This document shows, in pieces, positions 52,376 through 59,563 of a stretch of 64,000 nucleotides of DNA. Source of the DNA: Pseudomonas sp. MYb60 (GTDB lineage Bacteria; Pseudomonadota; Gammaproteobacteria; Pseudomonadales; Pseudomonadaceae). Below the pieces are notes generated by a model. That model was not told the DNA's origin, did no database searches, and worked only from the letters and a program-made list of their open reading frames with translations. The DNA is taken from NCBI RefSeq assembly GCF_002979555.1, contig NZ_PCOZ01000006.1, forward strand, positions 186,001 to 250,000, written 5' to 3'. Every line of letters begins with the position of its first letter. The first letter of the stretch is position 1. Both the position numbers and the translations under genes were made by a program.

Positions 52376-52390
52376 TGGCATGCAATTTGC
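52376..52390 (+). promoter_or_regulatory. Sigma-54 promoter of glnA
   Basis: TGGCATGCAATTTGC contains the -24 GG and -12 GC with 10 bases between them and matches TGGCAC-N5-TTGC at all but one position. The predicted start is near 52402, about 90 bases before the ATG. Confidence 0.88.
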
Positions 52391-52492
52391 TCTCTTGTGA
52401 GGCAGGTTGCCATGGCGGAGTATCCGCGCCGGCATCACCCACATTCTAAGGGCTACTCCACTACCCCAGCCCGAAGCCACCCGGAGGACACT

Positions 52493-53899
52493 ATGTCGAA
52501 GTCGGTTCAACTCATCAAAGATCATGACGTTAAATGGATTGATCTGCGCTTCACGGACACCAAAGGCACGCAGCACCACGTGACCATGCCGGCTCGCGAC
52601 GCGCTGGAAGACGACTTCTTCGAAGTCGGCAAGATGTTCGACGGTTCCTCCATCGCTGGCTGGAAAGGCATCGAAGCCTCCGACATGATCCTGCTGCCGG
52701 ACGACGACAGTGCCGTTCTGGACCCGTTCACCGAAGAGCCGACCCTGATCCTGGTCTGCGACATCATCGAACCTTCGACCATGCAGGGCTACGATCGCGA
52801 CCCACGCGCCATCGCCCACCGTGCCGAGGAATACCTGAAGACCACCGGTATCGGCGACACCGTTTTCTGCGGTCCTGAGCCAGAGTTCTTCATCTTCGAC
52901 GAAGTGAAGTTCAAGTCCGACATCTCCGGTTCGATGTTCAAGATTTTCTCCGAGCAAGGCTCGTGGATGTCCGACCAGGACGTGGAAGGCGGCAACAAAG
53001 GCCACCGTCCAGGCATCAAAGGCGGCTACTTCCCGGTTCCACCGTTCGACCACGACCACGAAATCCGTACCGCCATGTGCAACGCACTGGAAGAAATGGG
53101 CCAGGTCGTTGAAGTTCACCACCACGAAGTGGCAACTGCCGGCCAGAACGAAATCGGCGTCAAGTTCAACACCCTGGTGAAGAAAGCTGACGAAGTCCAA
53201 ACCCTGAAGTACGTTGTACACAACGTTGCTGATGCATACGGCCGCACTGCGACCTTCATGCCTAAGCCTCTGTACGGCGACAACGGTTCGGGCATGCACG
53301 TGCACATGTCGATCGCCAAAGACGGCAAGAACACCTTCGCAGGTGAAGGCTATGCCGGCCTGTCGGAAACTGCCCTGTACTTCATCGGCGGTATCATCAA
53401 GCACGGTAAGGCCCTGAACGGCTTCACCAACCCGGCGACCAACTCCTACAAGCGTCTGGTGCCAGGCTTCGAAGCTCCGGTAATGCTGGCCTACTCGGCT
53501 CGCAACCGTTCCGCCTCGATCCGTATTCCTTACGTCAACAGCCCACGTGGCCGTCGTATCGAAGCACGCTTCCCGGACCCGGCTGCCAACCCGTACCTGG
53601 CGTTCGCAGCCCTGCTGATGGCCGGCTTGGACGGTATCCAGAACAAGATCCACCCAGGCGACGCCGCCGACAAAAACTTGTACGACCTGCCGCCTGAAGA
53701 GGCCAAAGAGATCCCACAAGTGTGCGGCAGCCTGAAAGAAGCCCTGGAAGAGCTGGACAAGGGCCGTGCGTTCCTGACCAAAGGCGGCGTGTTCAGCGAC
53801 GACTTCATCGATGCCTACATCGCCCTGAAAAGCGAAGAAGAAATCAAGGTCCGCACCTTCGTACACCCACTGGAATACGAGCTGTACTACAGCTGCTGA
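52493..53899 (+). CDS. glnA: Glutamine synthetase type I
   Basis: The protein is 468 residues from ATG 52493 ([17 protein letters not shown]) with GGAGGA upstream. It makes glutamine from glutamate and ammonia. The signature [17 protein letters not shown], the ATP-site region [16 protein letters not shown] and the adenylylation Tyr in NLYDLPPEE (about residue 398) are present, so GlnE control is expected. The leader carries sigma-54 and NtrC elements. A strong terminator follows, before ntrB. Confidence 0.98.
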   Translation: MSKSVQLIKDHDVKWIDLRFTDTKGTQHHVTMPARDALEDDFFEVGKMFDGSSIAGWKGIEASDMILLPDDDSAVLDPFTEEPTLILVCDIIEPSTMQGYDRDPRAIAHRAEEYLKTTGIGDTVFCGPEPEFFIFDEVKFKSDISGSMFKIFSEQGSWMSDQDVEGGNKGHRPGIKGGYFPVPPFDHDHEIRTAMCNALEEMGQVVEVHHHEVATAGQNEIGVKFNTLVKKADEVQTLKYVVHNVADAYGRTATFMPKPLYGDNGSGMHVHMSIAKDGKNTFAGEGYAGLSETALYFIGGIIKHGKALNGFTNPATNSYKRLVPGFEAPVMLAYSARNRSASIRIPYVNSPRGRRIEARFPDPAANPYLAFAALLMAGLDGIQNKIHPGDAADKNLYDLPPEEAKEIPQVCGSLKEALEELDKGRAFLTKGGVFSDDFIDAYIALKSEEEIKVRTFVHPLEYELYYSC

Positions 53900-53928
53900 T
53901 CCGGTAGCGCTGCTTAACGTGGCGTGAC

Positions 53929-53960
53929 AAAAAAGACCTCCTCCGGGAGGTCTTTTTTTT
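53929..53960 (+). terminator. Terminator of glnA
   Basis: AAAAAAGACCTC and GAGGTCTTTTTT form a stem around a CTCCGG-centred loop and end in an eight-base T-run, 29 bases past the stop. It largely separates glnA from ntrBC. Confidence 0.95.
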
Positions 53961-54080
53961 GCCCGGAATTTACAGCCCTGCGCCGAGCAGCAGTCGGAAG
54001 CCGGCTCGGCTGCTCCCACCGTTGAACAGAGTGCCTCCCGGCACCCAATTACAGTCTTCCTGAACACGCTTCACAAAACC

Positions 54081-54095
54081 GCACTATATTGGTGC
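54081..54095. promoter_or_regulatory. NtrC-type site upstream of ntrB
   Basis: GCACTATATTGGTGC matches GCACC-N5-GGTGC at 9 of 10 positions. It implies autoregulation of ntrBC, either activating the candidate promoter at 54223 or repressing a promoter overlapping it. Confidence 0.75.
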
Positions 54096-54222
54096 GATAG
54101 GCTGCACCCTTCCCGCCGGCCAGCCCATTTTGGTTCGAAACTTCCCGAGCAAGCTGGCAGAACGCCACAGTTTCGCGCTTCAAACGCCTATTTCAGGGCT
54201 CGCGCGCTTCTTTTCGGAGCCT

Positions 54223-54237
54223 TGGTTTGGTTTTTGC
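54223..54237 (+). promoter_or_regulatory. Candidate sigma-54 promoter of ntrBC
   Basis: TGGTTTGGTTTTTGC has GG and GC spaced by 10 bases, but the -24 element lacks the usual CAC. It lies about 58 bases before the ntrB ATG and about 160 downstream of an NtrC-type site. Confidence 0.5.
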
Positions 54238-54294
54238 ATTTTCCTTGTATCAGCGTGTGCCTCAAGCCCGCGCCTTGCTCCAAAAGAGGTCCCG

Positions 54295-55380
54295 ATGACC
54301 ATCAGCGATGCACTGCACCGTTTGCTACTCGACAACCTGACCACCGCGACCATCCTGCTCAATGCCGACCTGCGCCTTGAGTACATGAACCCGGCGGCGG
54401 AGATGCTCCTGGCCATCAGCGGCCAGCGCAGCCATGGGCAGTTCATCAGCGAATTGTTCACCGAGTCGGCCGAAGCCTTGAGTTCGCTGCGCCAGGCCGT
54501 GGAGCAGGCACACCCGTTCACCAAGCGCGAAGCGATGCTCACCGCCCTCACCGGCCAGACACTCACCGTGGACTACGCCGTGACCCCGATCCTGAGCAAC
54601 GGCGCCACCCTGCTGCTGCTCGAAGTGCACCCGCGTGACCGCTTGCTGCGCATCACCAAGGAAGAGGCCCAGCTGTCCAAGCAGGAGACCAGCAAGATGC
54701 TGGTGCGCGGCCTGGCGCACGAAATCAAGAACCCCCTCGGCGGGATTCGCGGCGCCGCCCAGTTGCTGGCCCGCGAGCTCCCCGAAGAGAGCCTCAAGGA
54801 CTACACCAACGTCATCATCGAGGAAGCCGACCGCCTGCGTAACCTGGTGGACCGCATGCTCGGTTCGAATAAATTGCCTTCGCTGGCGATGACCAACGTG
54901 CACGAAGTGCTGGAGCGCGTCTGCCAACTGGTCGAGGCCGAAAGCCAGGGCTGCATCAACCTGGTGCGCGACTACGACCCGAGCATCCCCGACGTCCTGA
55001 TCGACCGCGAGCAGATGATCCAGGCGGTGCTCAATATCGTGCGCAACGCCATGCAGGCCATCAGCAGCCAGAACGAGCTGCGCCTGGGCCGCATCAGCCT
55101 GCGCACCCGCGCCCTGCGCCAGTTCACCATTGGCCACGTGCGCCATCGCCTGGTGACCAAGGTCGAGATCATCGACAACGGCCCGGGCATTCCCGCGGAA
55201 CTCCAGGAAACCATTTTCTTTCCCATGGTCAGCGGCCGCCCGGACGGTACCGGGCTGGGCCTGGCCATTACCCAGAACATCATCAGCCAGCACCAGGGAC
55301 TGATCGAATGTGAGAGCCATCCTGGCCACACCACGTTCTCGATCTTTCTGCCTCTGGAACAAGGAGCCCCATCGACATGA
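54295..55380 (+). CDS. ntrB: Nitrogen regulation sensor kinase NtrB (GlnL)
   Basis: The 361-residue soluble kinase/phosphatase phosphorylates NtrC under nitrogen limitation and is controlled by PII. An N-terminal PAS domain (about 10-110) is followed by the H-box GLAHEIKNPLGGIRGAAQLL (His about 142). The ATP-binding N, G1 and G2 boxes are NIVRNAMQAI, DNGPGIP and GTGLGLAI. ATG 54295 has AGAGGT upstream; an earlier start at 54130 is rejected. It overlaps ntrC by four bases (ATGA). Confidence 0.97.
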   Translation: MTISDALHRLLLDNLTTATILLNADLRLEYMNPAAEMLLAISGQRSHGQFISELFTESAEALSSLRQAVEQAHPFTKREAMLTALTGQTLTVDYAVTPILSNGATLLLLEVHPRDRLLRITKEEAQLSKQETSKMLVRGLAHEIKNPLGGIRGAAQLLARELPEESLKDYTNVIIEEADRLRNLVDRMLGSNKLPSLAMTNVHEVLERVCQLVEAESQGCINLVRDYDPSIPDVLIDREQMIQAVLNIVRNAMQAISSQNELRLGRISLRTRALRQFTIGHVRHRLVTKVEIIDNGPGIPAELQETIFFPMVSGRPDGTGLGLAITQNIISQHQGLIECESHPGHTTFSIFLPLEQGAPST

Positions 55381-56813
55381 GCCGTAGTGAAACTGTCTGG
55401 ATCGTCGATGACGACCGTTCTATCCGCTGGGTCCTCGAGAAAGCCTTGCAACAGGAAGGCATGACCACCCAGAGCTTCGACAGCGCCGATGGCGTCATGA
55501 GCCGCCTCGCACGCCAGCAGCCGGACGTGATCATCTCCGACATTCGCATGCCCGGCGCCAGTGGCCTGGACCTGCTCGCGCGGATTCGCGAGCAGCACCC
55601 GCGCCTGCCGGTGATCATCATGACCGCGCACTCCGACCTGGACAGCGCTGTCGCGTCCTACCAGGGCGGCGCCTTTGAATACCTGCCCAAGCCGTTCGAC
55701 GTGGATGAGGCCGTGGCGCTGGTCAAGCGCGCCAACCAGCACGCCCAGGAACAGCAAAGCCAGGAAGCCCCCCCTGCCCTGACCCGCACCCCGGAAATCA
55801 TCGGCGAAGCGCCGGCGATGCAGGAAGTGTTTCGCGCCATCGGGCGCTTGAGCCATTCCAACATCACCGTGCTGATCAACGGCGAATCGGGTACCGGCAA
55901 AGAGCTGGTGGCCCACGCCCTGCACCGTCACAGCCCACGGGCGGCCTCGCCGTTCATTGCGCTGAACATGGCGGCGATTCCCAAGGACCTGATGGAGTCC
56001 GAGCTGTTCGGCCACGAAAAAGGCGCCTTCACGGGCGCGGCCAACCTGCGACGCGGGCGTTTCGAGCAAGCCGATGGCGGCACCTTGTTTCTGGACGAAA
56101 TCGGCGACATGCCGGCCGACACCCAGACTCGCCTGTTGCGGGTACTGGCGGACGGTGAGTTCTATCGCGTGGGCGGGCACACGCCGGTCAAGGTTGATGT
56201 GCGCATCATCGCGGCGACCCACCAGAACCTGGAAACCCTGGTACACGCGGGCAAGTTCCGTGAGGACTTGTTCCACCGCCTCAACGTAATCCGCATTCAT
56301 ATCCCACGCATGTCGGACCGTCGCGAAGACATCCCGACGCTGGCCCGTCATTTCCTCAGCCGTGCCGCCCAGGAGCTGGCCGTCGAGCCGAAGCTGCTGA
56401 AAAGCGAGACCGAGGAATACCTGAAGAACCTGCCGTGGCCGGGCAACGTGCGCCAGCTGGAGAACACCTGCCGCTGGATCACCGTGATGGCGTCCGGGCG
56501 CGAAGTGCACATCAGCGACCTGCCCCCGGAACTGTTGAGCCTGCCGCAGGATTCGGCACCGGTGACCAACTGGGAGCAGGCCCTGCGTCAGTGGGCCGAC
56601 CAGGCCCTGGCGCGCGGCCAATCGAGCCTGCTGGACAGCGCCGTGCCGGCGTTCGAGCGCATCATGATCGAGACCGCCCTGAAGCACACCGCCGGTCGCC
56701 GTCGCGATGCCGCTGTGTTGCTGGGTTGGGGGCGTAATACCCTGACACGCAAGATCAAGGAGCTGGGGATGAAGGTCGATGGTGGTGATGATGACGAGGG
56801 CGACGAGGCTTAA
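55377..56813 (+). CDS. ntrC: Nitrogen regulation response regulator NtrC (GlnG)
   Basis: The 478-residue sigma-54 activator has a receiver domain with phospho-Asp in ISDIRMPG (Asp about 54). The AAA+ domain carries Walker A GESGTGKE, the sigma-54 contact loop GAFTGA and Walker B GGTLFLDEIGDMP. The Fis-type helix-turn-helix is at the C-terminus (GRRRDAAVLLGWGRNTLTRKI by its ends). It activates glnA and, from the sites found, probably its own operon. An acidic Asp/Glu/Gly tail ends the protein. Confidence 0.98.
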   Translation: MSRSETVWIVDDDRSIRWVLEKALQQEGMTTQSFDSADGVMSRLARQQPDVIISDIRMPGASGLDLLARIREQHPRLPVIIMTAHSDLDSAVASYQGGAFEYLPKPFDVDEAVALVKRANQHAQEQQSQEAPPALTRTPEIIGEAPAMQEVFRAIGRLSHSNITVLINGESGTGKELVAHALHRHSPRAASPFIALNMAAIPKDLMESELFGHEKGAFTGAANLRRGRFEQADGGTLFLDEIGDMPADTQTRLLRVLADGEFYRVGGHTPVKVDVRIIAATHQNLETLVHAGKFREDLFHRLNVIRIHIPRMSDRREDIPTLARHFLSRAAQELAVEPKLLKSETEEYLKNLPWPGNVRQLENTCRWITVMASGREVHISDLPPELLSLPQDSAPVTNWEQALRQWADQALARGQSSLLDSAVPAFERIMIETALKHTAGRRRDAAVLLGWGRNTLTRKIKELGMKVDGGDDDEGDEA

Positions 56814-57208
56814 GGGTGCACCGCTTCAATGCACCATGAACCGGCATTGGGCATGGATCCAACCTATGAGACTTCGGCCTCACTGATAAAAATCTAAAAG
56901 CCTCAAACACCAAAGCCCCGTACTCCGGGGCTTTGCGCTTTCTGGATAAATTTTTCGGCCCACTTCGACGACTCTGGCACGCGCCCTGCAATAACCCCTG
57001 TACTACCCAGTTTCGGGGACCTTGGTACAGGCAGGCCGAGAATCCCCTCTTTACACCCGGGGTGCTTGATGCGAACCGCGTCGCGCCCCACAACCGTTTC
57101 GGGAACCTCGGTACAGGCAGGCCGGGGATTCCCTCTTTAACACCGAAGCCCTCGCGGCTTCACCCCGTTTTGGGAGCCCTGGTACAGGCAGGCCGGGAAC
57201 TCCCGCTT
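56814..57208. other. ntrC - unknown gene gap: terminator plus three-copy hairpin array
   Basis: The 395-base gap between convergent genes holds the ntrBC terminator and, from 57011, the repeat array. The interval 56950-57010 shows nothing I can name. No coding sequence is credible. Confidence 0.7.
56911..56945 (+). terminator. Terminator of ntrBC
   Basis: CAAAGCCCCG and CGGGGCTTTG pair perfectly over a 5-base loop and are followed by CGCTTTCT, about 100 bases past ntrC. The first half is A-rich, so it could also act on the minus strand. Confidence 0.85.
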
Positions 57209-57210
57209 TT
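57011..57210. repeat. Array of three 43-base hairpin elements with invariant loop
   Basis: Copies at 57011-57053, 57097-57139 and 57168-57210 share the exact core GGTACAGGCAGGCCG. Each folds into an outer stem of 5 pairs, a short internal bulge and an inner stem of 5 pairs closing the ten-base loop TACAGGCAGG. The stems change in paired fashion: outer GGGGA/TCCCC, GGGAA/TTCCC and GGGAG/CTCCC; inner CTTGG/CCGAG, CTCGG/CCGGG and CCTGG/CCGGG. Linkers contain smaller palindromes (GAAGCC-CTCGC-GGCTTC at 57145-57161). On the plus strand each copy ends in CTTTA or CTTTT. The last copy overlaps the stop codon of the minus-strand gene. Confidence 0.8.
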
Positions 57211-57649
57211 ATTGCTCCTGGAGATGGATCTCCACCCGCCAGCGGCCTTCGGCCTTCTCGCCATTCCATTCCCCGCGCAACGGCCGAGCGGCCACCAGGT
57301 TCAGCAACAGGCCGCCATCGGTCTTGCGCACGCGCCAATTCACATCCTTGTCGTTGACCTTGAGCTTGCCGCTCGCGGCCTTGCCCTGGGCGTCGAACAA
57401 CAGCGCCACGGTGCCGTCGATGTGCTCGCCGTGCAGCTTGGGTTCGCTGTTGAACCACACCACCACGCTGTCCGCTGCGGTCTCGACCTGTTGCAGTTCG
57501 ACCGGCTCCGGGGTGGTCAGGCGGCCGATCATCAGGCCGACCATTACGCCGACGATCGCCAATGAACCCATGACCTTCGGCATTAGCTTCGGTCTTGGGT
57601 CGTCTTCAGGGGTAGAATGCAGCGCATCTTTACCTTCGGAGCCGTGCAT
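57209..57649 (-). CDS. Unknown small membrane-anchored protein
   Basis: The 146-residue protein has a charged N-terminus (about 24 residues), one membrane helix (VMGSLAIVGVMVGLMIGRL, about 26-44) and a soluble beta-rich domain of about 90 residues (VVVWFNSEPKLHGEHIDGTV, WRVEIHLQEQ at the end). I know no function; its position between ntrC and trmL is conserved with PAO1 as I recall. The ATG at 57649 overlaps the trmL start on the other strand (CATG). A second in-frame ATG at 57583 just before the helix is the alternative, and neither has a clear ribosome site. The hairpin array lies directly at its 3' end. Confidence 0.75.
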   Translation of the reverse strand: MHGSEGKDALHSTPEDDPRPKLMPKVMGSLAIVGVMVGLMIGRLTTPEPVELQQVETAADSVVVWFNSEPKLHGEHIDGTVALLFDAQGKAASGKLKVNDKDVNWRVRKTDGGLLLNLVAARPLRGEWNGEKAEGRWRVEIHLQEQ

Positions 57650-58103
57650 GTTTCACGTCATCCTTTTTCAACCAGAAATTCCGCCGAATACCGGCAACGT
57701 TATCAGGCTGTGCGCCAACAGTGGCTGCCACCTGCATTTGATCGAACCCTTGGGCTTCGACATGGACGACAAGCGCCTGCGCCGCGCCGGGCTGGACTAC
57801 CACGAATACGCCACGCTCAAGCGCCACGCCGACCTGGCCAGCTGCCTGGAAAGCCTGGGGCACCCGCGGCTGTTCGCGTTCACCACCAAGGGTTCGCAGC
57901 CGTTCCATGATGTCAGCTTTACCGAAGGTGACGCCTTCCTGTTCGGCCCGGAAAGCCGTGGCCTGCCGGCTGACGTGCTCGACGCCCTGCCCGATGGCCA
58001 TCGCCTGCGTTTGCCGATGCGCGAAGGCTGCCGCAGCCTGAACCTGTCGAACACCGTGGCCGTCGCCGTCTACGAAGGCTGGCGCCAACTCGGTTTCAAG
58101 TAG
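57648..58103 (+). CDS. trmL: tRNA (cytidine/uridine-34-2'-O)-methyltransferase TrmL
   Basis: The 151-residue SPOUT methyltransferase modifies the wobble base of two tRNA-Leu species. The signatures are the N-terminal ILFQPEIPPNTGNVIRLCAN, then FGPESRGLP and the knot motif LPMREGCRSLNLSNTVAVAVYE (by its ends). ATG 57648 follows GGAG at 8 bases. The length is standard. The promoter must lie within the divergent gene at 57209-57649, because the start codons overlap. Confidence 0.96.
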   Translation: MFHVILFQPEIPPNTGNVIRLCANSGCHLHLIEPLGFDMDDKRLRRAGLDYHEYATLKRHADLASCLESLGHPRLFAFTTKGSQPFHDVSFTEGDAFLFGPESRGLPADVLDALPDGHRLRLPMREGCRSLNLSNTVAVAVYEGWRQLGFK

Positions 58104-58113
58104 CACCCATAAC

Positions 58114-58210
58114 AAATGTGGGAGGGGGCTTGCCCCCGATGACGGAGTGCCAGTCGACATCTATGTGACTGATACGCCGCTATCGGGGGCAAGCCCCCTC
58201 CCACATTTTT
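58114..58210. repeat. REPIN between trmL and secB
   Basis: AAATGTGGGAGGGGGCTTGC with CCCCGAT (58114-58140) and the inverted copy ending CTCCCACATTT (about 58180-58208) enclose a spacer of about 40 bases. It separates convergent genes and can act as their terminator. The spacer closely resembles the one at 61111-61205. Confidence 0.92.
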
Positions 58211-58221
58211 ACCACGTCGAC

Positions 58222-58701
58222 TTATTGAACCGTCGACGAACCTTCCTGTTGCATGCGCTGCAGCTCTTGCGCGTACAGAGCATCGAAGTTCACCGGAGCC
58301 AGCATCAGCGCCGGGAACGAGCCACGGGTAACCAGGCTGTCCAGGGTCTCACGGGCATACGGGAACAGGATGTTCGGGCAGAACGCGCCCAGGGTGTGGC
58401 TCATGGACTGCTCGTCCAGGCCCTGGATCAGGAAGATACCGGCTTGTTGCACTTCAGCGATGAAAGCCACTTCTTCGCCATTCTTGACGGTGACCGACAG
58501 GGTCAGCACGACTTCGTGGAAGTCACCTTCCAGGGCTTTCTGGCGGGTGTTCAGGTCCAGCGCAACGCTCGGGGTCCATTCCTGGCGGAAGATCGCCGGG
58601 CTTTTCGGCGCCTCGAAGGACAGGTCACGTACGTAGATGCGCTGCAGCGAGAACTGTGGGCCTTGGGCTTCTGCTGCTTCGGTGTTCTGTTGGTCAGTCA
58701 T
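58222..58701 (-). CDS. secB: Protein-export chaperone SecB
   Basis: The 159-residue SecB subunit (a tetramer) keeps precursors unfolded for Sec[23 protein letters not shown] is at the start (ends given). The middle region [25 protein letters not shown] and the C-terminal acidic-to-neutral tail fit the family. It is the last gene of a minus-strand cluster: rhodanese-domain protein, grxC, secB, with 41 bases from grxC. Confidence 0.97.
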   Translation of the reverse strand: MTDQQNTEAAEAQGPQFSLQRIYVRDLSFEAPKSPAIFRQEWTPSVALDLNTRQKALEGDFHEVVLTLSVTVKNGEEVAFIAEVQQAGIFLIQGLDEQSMSHTLGAFCPNILFPYARETLDSLVTRGSFPALMLAPVNFDALYAQELQRMQQEGSSTVQ

Positions 58702-58742
58702 CGCAGATCCTTGTGATCTTGAGGTCTTTTAGGGTTTAGGAG

Positions 58743-58997
58743 TCAGACGAGGAGCAGCGCATCGAGTTTACCGGCGCGCTCCAGGGCAAACAGGTCGTCG
58801 CAACCACCGATATGCCGGGTGCCGATCCAGATCTGCGGCACGGACGTGCGCCCCGCCTTCTGGGCCATTTCGGCACGCACCTGCGGTTTGCCGTCGACCT
58901 TGATCTCTTCAAAGGCAACGCCCTTCTTCTCCAGCAAGGCCTTGGCCCGCATGCAGTAAGGGCACCAATCGCTGGAATACACGACAACCTGGCTCAT
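58743..58997 (-). CDS. grxC: Glutaredoxin 3
   Basis: The 84-residue glutaredoxin has the dithiol active site CPYC (residues 11-14) and the glutathione-binding TSVPQIWIG and GGCDDL motifs. It reduces disulphides and glutathionylated proteins in the cytoplasm. One base separates it from the upstream rhodanese-domain gene, so the two are co-transcribed. Confidence 0.97.
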   Translation of the reverse strand: MSQVVVYSSDWCPYCMRAKALLEKKGVAFEEIKVDGKPQVRAEMAQKAGRTSVPQIWIGTRHIGGCDDLFALERAGKLDALLLV

Positions 58998-58998
58998 A

Positions 58999-59412
58999 TC
59001 ACTTCACCAGCGGCAGGTTATCGCCACGCCAGCTGCTGATGCCACCCGACAGCTTGGCAGCGGTGAAGCCGGTCTTGAGCATTTCGCGGGCGTGGGTGCC
59101 GGCGTGCTGGCCTTGGGAGTCCACCAGGATGATGGTCTTGGCCTTGTACTTTTCCAACTCGGCCAGGCGCGAAATCAGCTTGTCCTGAGGAATGTTCAGG
59201 GCGCCGACGATGTGGCCGGTGGCAAATTCCTTGGCCGGGCGGATGTCCACGACAACGGCCTCATCCTTGTTGACCAGGGCGGTCAGCTCCGCCGTGCTCA
59301 GGCTGCGGCCACCACGGCTCAATTCGTGAGCGATCAGCAGCGCCAGCAAGATGACGAAGGCACCCACGAGCAGGTAGTGGGCAGTGGCAAATGCAATCAG
59401 GTGATCAACCAT
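58999..59412 (-). CDS. Membrane-anchored rhodanese-domain protein without cysteine (YibN-like)
   Basis: The protein is 137 residues with one N-terminal membrane helix (LLVGAFVILLALLIAHEL, about 14-31) and a rhodanese fold (VVVDIRPAKEFATGHIVGALNIP by its ends, GGISSWRGDNLPLVK). The active-site loop reads LVDSQGQHAGTHA; the position of the catalytic Cys holds Asp or Ser, and the whole protein contains no Cys. It is therefore unlikely to be a sulphurtransferase and may be a structural or regulatory domain. ATG 59412 is preferred over a TTG at 59415. It shares the conserved yibN-grxC-secB arrangement. Confidence 0.9.
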   Translation of the reverse strand: MVDHLIAFATAHYLLVGAFVILLALLIAHELSRGGRSLSTAELTALVNKDEAVVVDIRPAKEFATGHIVGALNIPQDKLISRLAELEKYKAKTIILVDSQGQHAGTHAREMLKTGFTAAKLSGGISSWRGDNLPLVK

Positions 59413-59563
59413 CAAGGAGGTTCCAGGGCGTTAAAATGGCGGTAAGTATACACAGCCGTCAGGGGGGGCCAACCCCCGTAAAGCGGTGACGTGGTCGGAA
59501 CTTCGCTTTAAACTGCCACTCCCTTTTCAATTGCCTTCCTTTATTACCGCCGCGAGAGGATCT

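Larger units (their letters stand above)
52160..52492. other. thiI-glnA gap: nitrogen-control region
   Basis: This 333-base gap contains two NtrC-type sites (52257-52271 and 52288-52302), a further half-site GCACC at 52328-52332, the glnA sigma-54 promoter (52376-52390) and the glnA leader. The thiI promoter should be close to 52160-52250. No small gene is credible. Confidence 0.75.
53961..54294. other. glnA-ntrB gap: promoter region of ntrBC
   Basis: It contains an NtrC-type site (54081-54095), a candidate -24/-12 element (54223-54237) and an SD (AGAGGT) before ntrB. No convincing small gene. A frame open from 54130 into ntrB has a hydrophobic start but no ribosome site. Confidence 0.65.

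Noticed and set aside
52334-54067. Long minus-strand frame opposite glnA
   Set aside because: It lies opposite glnA and its control region, with no start signal and no recognisable domain.
57011-57053. First hairpin as the ntrBC terminator
   Set aside because: A much better terminator with perfect stem lies upstream at 56911-56945, and three similar copies are not needed for that.
57011-57210. Reading the three repeats as a CRISPR array
   Set aside because: Only three copies with variable arms, unequal gaps (43 and 28 bases), and no cas genes. The arms covary, which CRISPR repeats do not.
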